Assembly: GCA_002790635.1 (NCBI GenBank)
Contig: PFVN01000087.1
Span: forward strand, 1 to 5,654
Length of the DNA: 5,654 bases
Reading direction: 5' to 3'
From: Candidatus Moranbacteria bacterium CG_4_9_14_3_um_filter_42_9
Lineage (GTDB): Bacteria; Patescibacteriota; Minisyncoccia; Moranbacterales; UBA2206
Position numbers and translations under genes: made by a program. Of the stretch, positions 1 through 5,654 are shown in pieces. The notes under the pieces were generated by a model. It saw only the letters and a list, made by a program, of their open reading frames with translations, searched no databases and was not told the DNA's origin. The number at the start of each line of letters is the position of its first letter. Position 1 is the stretch's first letter.

Positions 1-1743
1 TAGATATGTTTTGGCATCAGTGATAGCTATTCCATCCGGAATGGCTAGGGTATTATTTTGAAATTTTTTTGAGACGGGACTAAAGGATACGGTTTTACCC
101 TCAGGATTGAGGAGAAAAATAAGATCAAGGTCACGCATGCCGGTCGCCATAAAAATTCTGCCAAAATCTTCGGGAACGACAAATTTTTCACCGGATTCCA
201 AGGCAGCTATTTCACTTTCAGAGATCGTGAAAAATTTACCATTTAAATTTATCGTTTTTAATATCCCATTGCCCGAATGAGCGGAAACCAAACTATCCAG
301 GCGAACTACATTCTTGTCTTGCTCGAGAGGAAGAATTACCGGCGGGGCTTCTTCAACAATTGGAGTTTTCTTCTCGGCCATTTTTTTACTTATCTGTAGT
401 CCGAAATAGGGGACGGTAATTATAGCAAGGACAATGAGCAGTGCATAGAGCTTTTGCTCGTAGGAAAGAGCAGTCAGAGAGCTTTTCAATTTGGAAAAAC
501 TGGGCAGCCAGCTTAAGCGAAAATTGAGTTTGCTATCCGGAACATTCAGAACATTTTTTTTTGTTATTTCGTTGGCCGTTGATTTTCGGGATAGCCTGTA
601 ATTTTTGAAAAGAAGAAAAAGGCTTTCCTTTAAGCTTAGTGCCGAGCGCCTCATCTTTTCTTTGGCGGAAGTCAGTTTTATTTCGGACGTTTTTTGTTTA
701 AACGAGCCGAAGGAATTTTTTAGAGCGACTGTCAATTTTTTCCATAATTTTCCTGCTATTTCCGAAAATAACAAGGAGCAATCCTGAAGAAATGATTTTA
801 ATCCAAAAAAGTAGTCCTTTTCGGGAGTTGGGTTGGCATCCTCCTTGATGTAAATGTGACCGGTTTTTTTATCAGTGAATTCATTTTTTGATTTTTTCAG
901 CTCTACCTGCAGCTCATTTTCAATCTGAATGTGGCTGTTGGCTGGTTTTTTAGCGGTTTTTTTGAACGCTTCTTGACTGAAGGCGTTGAGATATTTGTCC
1001 GGGGACGAGTGATGATGCTCTTCCGGCTCTTTGGCTTTTTCTTTAAGGTCAATTACCAGGGCGACGGCTTTATCCAATTGGTTGCCAAGCGCAGTGCGCA
1101 AAAATTGGACAAATTCCGGAGCGGAAAACCTCAAGGCGCTTTTCTTTATTTCCTCGAAAGAAAATATGTCAAAAATGCTCTCCGTGACGATTAGCAGCTT
1201 GTCGCCCGCTTCCATTTTTCCGCTGGAAACGCTGTTAAAAGTTTTGAGCGGATTAGGTTCCAAATTTTCTTCCTCGGAATTTTCACTGATATTGGTGAGG
1301 GTTTTCGAGCGCAAAAGAAAAACAGCTGCCGTTCCGACCTGGGCCAGATGCAGCCGATTCTTCTCGATGACGGCGCACAAAACATTTATTTTTCCGATCC
1401 AATTTATGTTTCCGTGTTCCGCCAGCTTGGATAAAGCCAAATTAGCTTTGTGTAAAGCCGCTTCAAAGCTTTCAACAGCGCCTCTCCTTGGCTTTGAGAA
1501 ATATTCCTTCTTGATGATTGAAATCAGGTAATTGACGATATAAGAAGAGTCTTCTGAGGTATCGGAAATTTCAAAAATACCGATTAGCGTTCCGAGATTT
1601 TGCTGCTCGATGTTTTCCGGATCCTGGACGATGATTTCCATGAAGGGTCTGAGTTTCTTTTCATTGCAGACCAGGATATTATCAAAAGACAGTTGAAAAT
1701 CAGATATTTTTTTGTCTGGCTTATTTCTTAGCATATTGCTCAT
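1..1743 (-). CDS. PP2C-like (pseudo)phosphatase membrane protein, partial at its C-terminus
   Basis: The frame is open without a stop from the ATG at 1743 down to base 1 (581 codons), so the C-terminus lies outside the window. Residues about 1-235 follow the PPM/PP2C serine/threonine phosphatase pattern: G-I-F-E at 55-58 where the family has G-V-x-D, an A-L-H-K-A-N-L-A-L helix near 96-104, V-G-T-A-A at 136-140 in place of V-G-D-S-R, and T-E-S-I-F-D at 187-192 in place of S-D-G-L-W-D. D224 may match the last metal-binding Asp. Three of the metal-site positions are therefore changed (E58, T138, E188), and I infer a pseudophosphatase or sensor rather than an active enzyme. A Lys-rich linker (about 236-430) leads to one membrane helix (about 432-451). 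A beta-rich region of unknown family follows (460 to the edge), possibly a propeller. A second ATG lies 9 nt downstream; the first is preferred because it is the first ATG after the promoter. No Shine-Dalgarno motif is present. The opposite-strand ORFs between 605 and 1531 are shadows of this gene. Confidence 0.85.
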   Translation of the reverse strand, partial: MSNMLRNKPDKKISDFQLSFDNILVCNEKKLRPFMEIIVQDPENIEQQNLGTLIGIFEISDTSEDSSYIVNYLISIIKKEYFSKPRRGAVESFEAALHKANLALSKLAEHGNINWIGKINVLCAVIEKNRLHLAQVGTAAVFLLRSKTLTNISENSEEENLEPNPLKTFNSVSSGKMEAGDKLLIVTESIFDIFSFEEIKKSALRFSAPEFVQFLRTALGNQLDKAVALVIDLKEKAKEPEEHHHSSPDKYLNAFSQEAFKKTAKKPANSHIQIENELQVELKKSKNEFTDKKTGHIYIKEDANPTPEKDYFFGLKSFLQDCSLLFSEIAGKLWKKLTVALKNSFGSFKQKTSEIKLTSAKEKMRRSALSLKESLFLLFKNYRLSRKSTANEITKKNVLNVPDSKLNFRLSWLPSFSKLKSSLTALSYEQKLYALLIVLAIITVPYFGLQISKKMAEKKTPIVEEAPPVILPLEQDKNVVRLDSLVSAHSGNGILKTINLNGKFFTISESEIAALESGEKFVVPEDFGRIFMATGMRDLDLIFLLNPEGKTVSFSPVSKKFQNNTLAIPDGIAITDAKTYL

Positions 1744-1752
1744 TACGGCTAT

Positions 1753-1781
1753 ATTTTAGCACATAAAAATAAAAACGGAAA
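1753..1781 (-). promoter_or_regulatory. Extended -10 promoter of the PP2C-like gene, near-leaderless
   Basis: On the minus strand TAAAAT (1758-1753) is preceded by TG and one base (1761-1759), which makes an extended -10 element. TTTCCG (1781-1776) sits 17 bp upstream as a weak -35, matching 3 of 6 consensus bases. A start about 7 nt after the -10 falls near 1746, leaving only about 3 nt before the ATG at 1743. The transcript would be leaderless or nearly so, which agrees with the lack of a Shine-Dalgarno motif. This is a pattern match only. Confidence 0.5.
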
Positions 1782-1823
1782 CTTAATTTAACTCCGGGCT
1801 CACCCCGCGCTAACCACGTTATC

Positions 1824-1906
1824 AAAAGTTTAACCCGTTAGAAATCCGCTCCGCTAGCGGAATGGCAGACGCCCTGGGCGTCTTATTTCTAACGGGGTTT
1901 ACTTTT
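1824..1906. repeat. Large inverted repeat folding into a stem with two internal hairpins (REP/MITE-like)
   Basis: A perfect 12-bp outer stem pairs CCCGTTAGAAAT (1834-1845) with ATTTCTAACGGG (1885-1896). Beyond a bulged G and a small internal loop it continues as AA/TT and then AAAAGT (1824-1829) with ACTTTT (1901-1906). Inside are two hairpins: CCGCT/AGCGG (1846-1850 with 1856-1860, 5-nt loop), and AGACGCCC/GGGCGTCT (1867-1874 with 1876-1883, closing on a very tight loop). The whole is a three-way junction of 83 nt in the divergent intergenic region. It resembles dispersed intergenic palindromic elements of bacteria. Whether it is repeated in this genome cannot be seen from one copy. It could also serve as an operator or a structured 5' element, although the candidate start site for the rightward genes lies beyond it. 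It has no tRNA hallmarks. Confidence 0.8.
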
Positions 1907-1926
1907 TAGCCTCTCGCTACTATACT
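1898..1926 (+). promoter_or_regulatory. Candidate promoter of the rightward operon
   Basis: TTTACT (1898-1903, 4 of 6 matches to TTGACA) is followed after exactly 17 bp by TATACT (1921-1926, 5 of 6 matches to TATAAT). Transcription would start near 1933 and give a leader of about 73 nt before the ATG at 2006. The -35 overlaps the right outer arm of the inverted repeat, so folding of the element or protein binding to it could affect promoter use. The leader from 1960 to 1992 is very AT-rich and contains other, poorer -10-like words (such as GATAAT at 1969-1974) without a well-spaced -35, so a second start site is possible. Confidence 0.4.
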
Positions 1927-2005
1927 ATTCTTAGGTGATATTTGATTTTTTGCCCAGTAAAAGGCTTAGATAATAATTTTATAAATAATTAACGATCCCA
2001 AACAA

Positions 2006-2605
2006 ATGTCGGAAATTTTAGAAAATCTATTCGGATCCAAAAGCAAGACTCGGCTTCTGCGTTTTTTTCTCCAGAATCCGGAACACGAATACTCGCTCCA
2101 GGAAATCGCGAAAAGAAATATGTTAAAAAACTCCGCGATCAGGCGAGAGGTCGAAAACTTGGTAAGGATAAAATTTATTTTGAAACGGACGAAGAAAGGG
2201 AAAAGATCCTATCTCTTAAACCAAAAATTTGTATTTTATCCTGAATTGAAAAATCTTATTTCCAAAGACAATCTTTATCCGCAGTCAAAGAGCTTAAGCC
2301 GGATCAAGGATATCGGCAACATCAAGCTGGCGGCGATTAGCGGAGCTTTTATAAATTATCATAAAAGCAAGGCTGATATGATTTTGGTCGGTGATGGAAT
2401 CAGCCGGGCAAAAATAAAGAATTTGATGAGTAGTCTGGAAGCGGAAATCGGCAAGGAAATCGATTTTGTTTTGATGAGTGGCGAAGAGTTCAAATACCGT
2501 CTGAATATGTTGGATAAATTTATTCTCGAGTTTTTGGAAGGGCCCCATGAAGAAATTATAAACAAAATCAGCGGGTTAAAAAGACTCATTGCCAATCGCA
2601 AATGA
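2006..2605 (+). CDS. Winged-helix regulator fused to a degenerate MNT-type nucleotidyltransferase domain
   Basis: The protein has 199 residues. Residues about 1-85 form a winged helix-turn-helix domain: L-F-G-S-K-S-K-T-R-L-L-R-F-F-L at 8-22, then a Y-S-L-Q-E-I-A-K helix (29-36), the likely recognition helix (about 42-55) and a basic wing R-T-K-K-G-K-R (61-67). Residues about 105-199 resemble the minimal nucleotidyltransferase fold (I-K-L-A-A-I-S-G-A-F at 106-115, M-I-L-V-G-D at 125-130, E-E-F-K-Y-R-L at 160-166). The signature is eroded: the usual G-S is S-G (112-113), and only the second Asp of the S-D-x-D motif remains (D124; K122 takes the place of the first). I infer a DNA-binding regulator with a ligand-binding or structural second domain, not an active transferase. 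It is the first gene of the rightward unit and is divergent from the PP2C-like gene, so autoregulation or control of both directions is plausible. No Shine-Dalgarno motif precedes the ATG. The gene ends in TGA, 34 nt before rmuC. The minus-strand ORFs across it are shadows. Confidence 0.85.
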   Translation: MSEILENLFGSKSKTRLLRFFLQNPEHEYSLQEIAKRNMLKNSAIRREVENLVRIKFILKRTKKGKRSYLLNQKFVFYPELKNLISKDNLYPQSKSLSRIKDIGNIKLAAISGAFINYHKSKADMILVGDGISRAKIKNLMSSLEAEIGKEIDFVLMSGEEFKYRLNMLDKFILEFLEGPHEEIINKISGLKRLIANRK

Positions 2606-2639
2606 TCTGTCGGTGCAACAAATTTAGTCTGATAAAACA

Positions 2640-3698
2640 ATGCTTTCTATCTTAATTGGAGTTTTAGTTTTAGGGGGACTGGCCATAGCGCTATGGCTTA
2701 TTTTCGGTCCCAAAGTCGCTATCATTTTGGAGCGCCTCTCGGCCTTGTCCCAGCAAAACAAGGAGTTACAGCGGATGGTTGACGAAAAGCTTTCTGAAAC
2801 TCACAGAACAACGCAGGACCAGATAAATCAGACTATTCGGACAGTCCAGGGCATCAGCGGACAATCGGCTAAGCTCATAAGCAATGTTTCGGAAAAGCTG
2901 GCGAAATTGGATGAAACTAATAAGCAGGTAATAAACTTCTCCTCCCAACTGCAAAATCTTCAGGACATACTTAAAAATCCGAAACAAAGAGGAGTTTTGG
3001 GAGAATACTTTTTGGAAGAAACGCTGAAAAACGTCTTGCCGCCCAATTCTTATAAGATGCAATATGAATTTTCTGACGGAGTGATAGTTGATGCGGTGGT
3101 TTTTGTCAAAGAAAAAATAATTCCCATTGACTCTAAATTTTCTCTGGAAAACTACGAAAAAATATTAAATACAAATAATGTCCAGGAAAAAGAACGCCTG
3201 GAAAAAATTTTTAAACAAGATCTGAAAAATCGCATTGACGAAACGGCCAAATATATAAAGCCGGAAGAAAAAACTATGGATTTTGCCTTTATGTTTATTC
3301 CATCGGAGGCTATCTATTATGATTTGCTGATCAATAAAATAGGAGCGGTGCAAGTCAACACCCGGGATCTGGTCGAGTATGCCTTTAAAGACAAGAAAGT
3401 CATTATTGTCTCACCGACCTCATTTTTAGCTTATCTGCAGACCGTTTTGCAAGGCTTGCGCGCGATGCAGATTGAGGAGAGCGCCAAGGAAATCAAAGTT
3501 AATGTGGAAAAATTGGGCAAGCATATTTTGAGTTATGACGAATATCTGAAAAAACTTGGCGCGAGCATGGCCACAACGGTCAGTCATTATAACAATGCCT
3601 ACAAAGAGTTCAAAAAAATGGACAAAGATGTTGTCAGGATCTCTGAAGGTGAATCGGAAATCGAACCGGTTTTTTTGGACAAGCCGAGCGCCGACTAG
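2640..3698 (+). CDS. rmuC: RmuC family DNA recombination protein
   Basis: The protein has 352 residues, shorter than E. coli RmuC (about 475) but with all core parts. A membrane helix lies at 3-22, followed by a Gln/Lys/Glu-rich predicted coiled coil (about 31-112). The RmuC domain begins at R-G-x-x-G-E (117-122). Its conserved acidic and basic positions are visible: E122, D151 in V-I-V-D-A-V-V, and D164-S-K166 in I-P-I-D-S-K-F. Together they resemble a PD-(D/E)xK nuclease core. The family motif F-M-F-I-P-S-E-A follows at about 216-223, and I-I-V-S-P-T-S-F-L near 255-263. In E. coli, rmuC limits recombination stimulated by inverted repeats; the biochemical activity of the family is poorly defined. 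The predicted N-terminal anchor would place it at the inner face of the membrane. No Shine-Dalgarno motif precedes the ATG. The next gene begins 7 nt after the TAG stop. Confidence 0.93.
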   Translation: MLSILIGVLVLGGLAIALWLIFGPKVAIILERLSALSQQNKELQRMVDEKLSETHRTTQDQINQTIRTVQGISGQSAKLISNVSEKLAKLDETNKQVINFSSQLQNLQDILKNPKQRGVLGEYFLEETLKNVLPPNSYKMQYEFSDGVIVDAVVFVKEKIIPIDSKFSLENYEKILNTNNVQEKERLEKIFKQDLKNRIDETAKYIKPEEKTMDFAFMFIPSEAIYYDLLINKIGAVQVNTRDLVEYAFKDKKVIIVSPTSFLAYLQTVLQGLRAMQIEESAKEIKVNVEKLGKHILSYDEYLKKLGASMATTVSHYNNAYKEFKKMDKDVVRISEGESEIEPVFLDKPSAD

Positions 3699-3705
3699 CA
3701 AAATT

Positions 3706-4116
3706 ATGGATTTTAAAGGGAAAAGTGCATCCGTGATTTTGAGTCTGAAATCGAAAGTCAGGCTCTTTTTTGCTCTGGATTATTTCAAGAGCGCGATACC
3801 GATTTGGCTTATAATTTTGAGCTTAGCGGTCAATTTAATCGACTGGATAATCTTGAAAATTTTTGTGCGACCAGTTGACTTTCCGATAATTATCCATTAT
3901 AATGTTTTTTTTGGGGTGGACATGGTAGGAAACTATAAATTAGTATTCGTGCTTCCTCTGATCGGCCTCGCTCTTTTTTTGATAAACTTTTTTTTGTCCA
4001 TTTATTTTTATCGCCGCAAAGAGAGAATCGCCAGTTATCTTTTGCTGATGACGGCGCTGATGATCCAGCTGAGCCTGTTTGTTTCAGCGCTGAGCGTAAT
4101 AATCATCAATTATTAA
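3706..4116 (+). CDS. Small three-pass membrane protein of unknown function
   Basis: The protein has 136 residues and I do not recognise its family. A basic, probably cytoplasmic N-terminus (K4, K6, K15, K17, R19) precedes three hydrophobic segments at about 30-54, 77-102 and 109-134. The loop between the first two contains H-Y-N at 64-66 followed by G-V-D (70-72) and G75. This is reminiscent of the P-x-H-[YFW]-N-x-x-G-x-x-D loops of DUF1648-like proteins, but I cannot confirm membership. The frame is open upstream to an ATG at 3556, but that would overlap rmuC by 143 nt. The ATG at 3706, 7 nt after the rmuC stop, is preferred because the preceding codons are out-of-frame rmuC sequence without membrane character. 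CAAAATTATG surrounds the start, nearly the same as at the next gene, and there is no Shine-Dalgarno motif. The gap to the glycosyltransferase gene is 22 nt, so co-expression is likely. Confidence 0.8.
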   Translation: MDFKGKSASVILSLKSKVRLFFALDYFKSAIPIWLIILSLAVNLIDWIILKIFVRPVDFPIIIHYNVFFGVDMVGNYKLVFVLPLIGLALFLINFFLSIYFYRRKERIASYLLLMTALMIQLSLFVSALSVIIINY

Positions 4117-4138
4117 GTTTAAGCGCCCGTCAAAAATT

Positions 4139-5654
4139 ATGCTGAAAAAATCCGAAAATCAGAGCCGCGAATCTTTTGTGCCGGAGTTTGTGTTTCCCGA
4201 TCCAAAAACAAAAAATCCGCGAGATAAAAAAATCCAGCGGGCGCTGGAGGTTATTCCCGGAATTCTGACCTGGGTGACCATCATCGGAATGTTTGTGTTT
4301 TCTTTTCTGTTTCCGGTCTGGGTGGCTATTTTTATAATCATTTTTGACATTTATTGGATTTTTCGGACCATTTTCATCACATACTATTCAATCGAAGGTT
4401 ACCGTAAGCTAAAAAAAGGGAAAGAAATTGATTGGTGGGCTATGTGCCAAAACATTTCCAAATCGAAAGAATTCAAAGAAAGCATAGTGAAAAGAATTGG
4501 AGATTTGAAAAAAACCCTGCAGGAGAAGATCCAGCTAAGCAGAGCAGAGAGAAAGATTATTAGAAGAGAAATAGCCAAACAGCGCGGATGTCTTGCGGAA
4601 GTAAAAAGTATTGAAAAACTTTTTGAGACGGACGGAAAGAGCCATATCTTGGATTGGCGGGAAATTATCCATGTCGTTATGCTGCCGACCGCTACCGAAC
4701 CGGCGGAAGTGATTGAGCCATCCATTCGAGCAATCGCGGAAAGCAATTTTCCCAATCAGCAGATAATCGTGCTCTTGGCGACGGAAGAGCGGGAGCCGGA
4801 AAAAAGGCGGCTCCAAAAAGCCAATTATTTAAAGGACAAATTTGCCGGAGTCTTTCGGGATTTTATCGTAACCACGCATATCGTGAAGGGTGATGAAATG
4901 AAGGCCAAAGGATCCAATGCCACTTTTGCCGCGAAAGTCCTGATGAAATATTTGAATGAAAGAAATATCGATTTTAAAAAAGTCATATTTTCCAACTTTG
5001 ACTGTGACAGTGTCGCTCACCCCCAATATTTTGCCGCACTGACTTATGAATATATTACTGATCCCAAGCGCTTGCAGCGCAGCTATCAGCCTTTGCCGAT
5101 GTATCACAACAACATCTGGGACACCAACGCTTTTGTCCGGATAATCGTGACCAGTTCCAGCTTTTGGCATATTTTCCAAAGCACGCGTCCGGATGGGATG
5201 GTTACCTTTTCTTCCCATTCCGAGCCATTTGACACTTTGGTGAGAGTTGGTTTTTGGCCTGTCAATATGATCAGCGAAGATTCAATAATTTATTGGAAAT
5301 GCTTCACGTATTACAATGGCGATTATAAAGTCAAACCAATCTATCTGCCCATTTCGCTGGATGCTGTTCTGGCGGAAACTTATTGGAAAACCATCGTCAA
5401 TCAATATAAGCAGAAACGCCGATGGGCCTATGGGATTGAAAATTTTCCCGTCATCATGCGGGCGCTTGGACCGAACAAAAAGGTGCGAGCGTGGAAAAAA
5501 ATTAAAGTTACATTCGAAATGCTGGAGGGACATCATTCCTGGGCAACTGCTCCTTTTATTTTGGCTATTCTGGGGTGGTTACCGGTGATTATCGGCGGCG
5601 AGCAGTTTAATCAAAGCGTGCTGGCGCACAACCTGCCGGCCGTGACGCGAACGC
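4139..5654 (+). CDS. Membrane-anchored family 2 glycosyltransferase, partial at its C-terminus
   Basis: The frame is open for 505 codons from the ATG at 4139 to the right edge. After a charged cytoplasmic start come two hydrophobic segments (about 38-58 and 60-83). A strongly charged helical stretch, probably coiled coil, covers about 104-165. The GT-A catalytic domain starts near residue 178 (H-V-V-M-L-P-T, then I-I-V-L-L-A-T-E-E-R near 208-217). It carries D288-C-D290 (the D-x-D that binds the metal and nucleotide sugar), S-E380-D381-S (catalytic acidic motif) and Q425-K-R-R-W429 (the Q-x-x-R-W motif of processive synthases). Another membrane segment begins near 468. This set and order resemble cellulose, hyaluronan and related synthases, so I infer synthesis and export of a surface polysaccharide; the sugar cannot be told. 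The long gap between the N-terminal helices and the catalytic core is unusual. There is no Shine-Dalgarno motif. It is the last visible gene of the rightward unit, and its C-terminal membrane bundle lies outside the window. The minus-strand ORFs between 4159 and 5536 are shadows. Confidence 0.87.
   Translation, partial: MLKKSENQSRESFVPEFVFPDPKTKNPRDKKIQRALEVIPGILTWVTIIGMFVFSFLFPVWVAIFIIIFDIYWIFRTIFITYYSIEGYRKLKKGKEIDWWAMCQNISKSKEFKESIVKRIGDLKKTLQEKIQLSRAERKIIRREIAKQRGCLAEVKSIEKLFETDGKSHILDWREIIHVVMLPTATEPAEVIEPSIRAIAESNFPNQQIIVLLATEEREPEKRRLQKANYLKDKFAGVFRDFIVTTHIVKGDEMKAKGSNATFAAKVLMKYLNERNIDFKKVIFSNFDCDSVAHPQYFAALTYEYITDPKRLQRSYQPLPMYHNNIWDTNAFVRIIVTSSSFWHIFQSTRPDGMVTFSSHSEPFDTLVRVGFWPVNMISEDSIIYWKCFTYYNGDYKVKPIYLPISLDAVLAETYWKTIVNQYKQKRRWAYGIENFPVIMRALGPNKKVRAWKKIKVTFEMLEGHHSWATAPFILAILGWLPVIIGGEQFNQSVLAHNLPAVTRT

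Noticed and set aside
605..1531. Plus-strand ORFs at 605-787, 931-1194 and 1031-1531, and a short minus-strand ORF at 1191-1385
   Set aside because: All lie within the continuous 581-codon minus-strand PP2C-like frame and show no domain pattern or plausible start context.
1795..1807. Small hairpin CGGG-CTCAC-CCCG
   Set aside because: Only four base pairs with no extension or U-tract; expected by chance in this length.
1824..1906. Inverted repeat as a tRNA or a rho-independent terminator
   Set aside because: It has no T-loop GTTC motif, anticodon arm or acceptor CCA. It lies upstream of both divergent genes, where no transcript needs to end, although TTTACTTTTT follows the right arm.
2006..2605. 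MNT/HEPN toxin-antitoxin module
   Set aside because: The nucleotidyltransferase-like domain is degenerate and fused to a winged helix, and no HEPN-type gene neighbours it.
2603..2638. Recoding of TGA as glycine, as in Gracilibacteria or Absconditabacteria, which would extend the regulator to the TAA at 2636
   Set aside because: No in-frame TGA occurs inside any of the other four frames, and glycine is written with GGN throughout, so the standard stop reading is favoured.
3556..3705. Upstream extension of the small membrane protein to an ATG at 3556
   Set aside because: It would overlap the well-supported rmuC C-terminus in another frame. The first 50 residues lack any relation to the membrane part, and the ATG at 3706 fits the operon spacing.
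4159..5588. Minus-strand ORFs and the plus-strand ORF at 5316-5588 over the glycosyltransferase
   Set aside because: The glycosyltransferase frame is uninterrupted and carries ordered catalytic motifs, so these are shadows.

Overview
The window looks like ordinary chromosomal DNA from a Patescibacteria/CPR-type bacterium, probably a Parcubacteria-like lineage. This rests on the AT-rich compact sequence, the absence of Shine-Dalgarno motifs in front of every start, and the mix of genes: a PP2C-like membrane protein, a small regulator fused to a worn nucleotidyltransferase domain, a short RmuC and a membrane glycosyltransferase. No rRNA or universal marker gene is present, so the phylum is an inference. 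All five genes read cleanly in the standard bacterial code without frameshifts.

Left part (1-1743, minus strand): one long open frame of 581 codons that continues past the left edge. It encodes an N-terminal PP2C-type phosphatase fold whose metal-binding residues are mostly replaced, a long charged linker, one membrane segment and the beginning of a second, probably extracytoplasmic, domain. Its promoter appears to lie so close to the ATG that the mRNA would be almost leaderless.

Intergenic part (1744-2005): a divergent promoter region. Its centre is an 83-nt inverted repeat (1824-1906) that can fold into a long outer stem enclosing two hairpins. A candidate promoter for the rightward genes starts on its right edge.

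Right part (2006-5654, plus strand): four co-directional genes, probably one transcription unit with gaps of 34, 7 and 22 nt. In order they are a winged-helix regulator fused to a degenerate MNT-type nucleotidyltransferase domain, rmuC, a 136-residue three-pass membrane protein, and a membrane-anchored family 2 glycosyltransferase with D-x-D, E-D and Q-x-x-R-W motifs that runs off the right edge. The glycosyltransferase probably makes or exports a cell-surface polysaccharide. The small membrane protein could be its partner, but only position supports that. The regulator and the PP2C-like gene share the divergent control region, so the regulator may act on both directions.

Nothing here amounts to a demonstrably new system. 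The items most worth following are the inverted-repeat element, the catalytically degraded PP2C-like membrane protein and the regulator with a degenerate nucleotidyltransferase domain.
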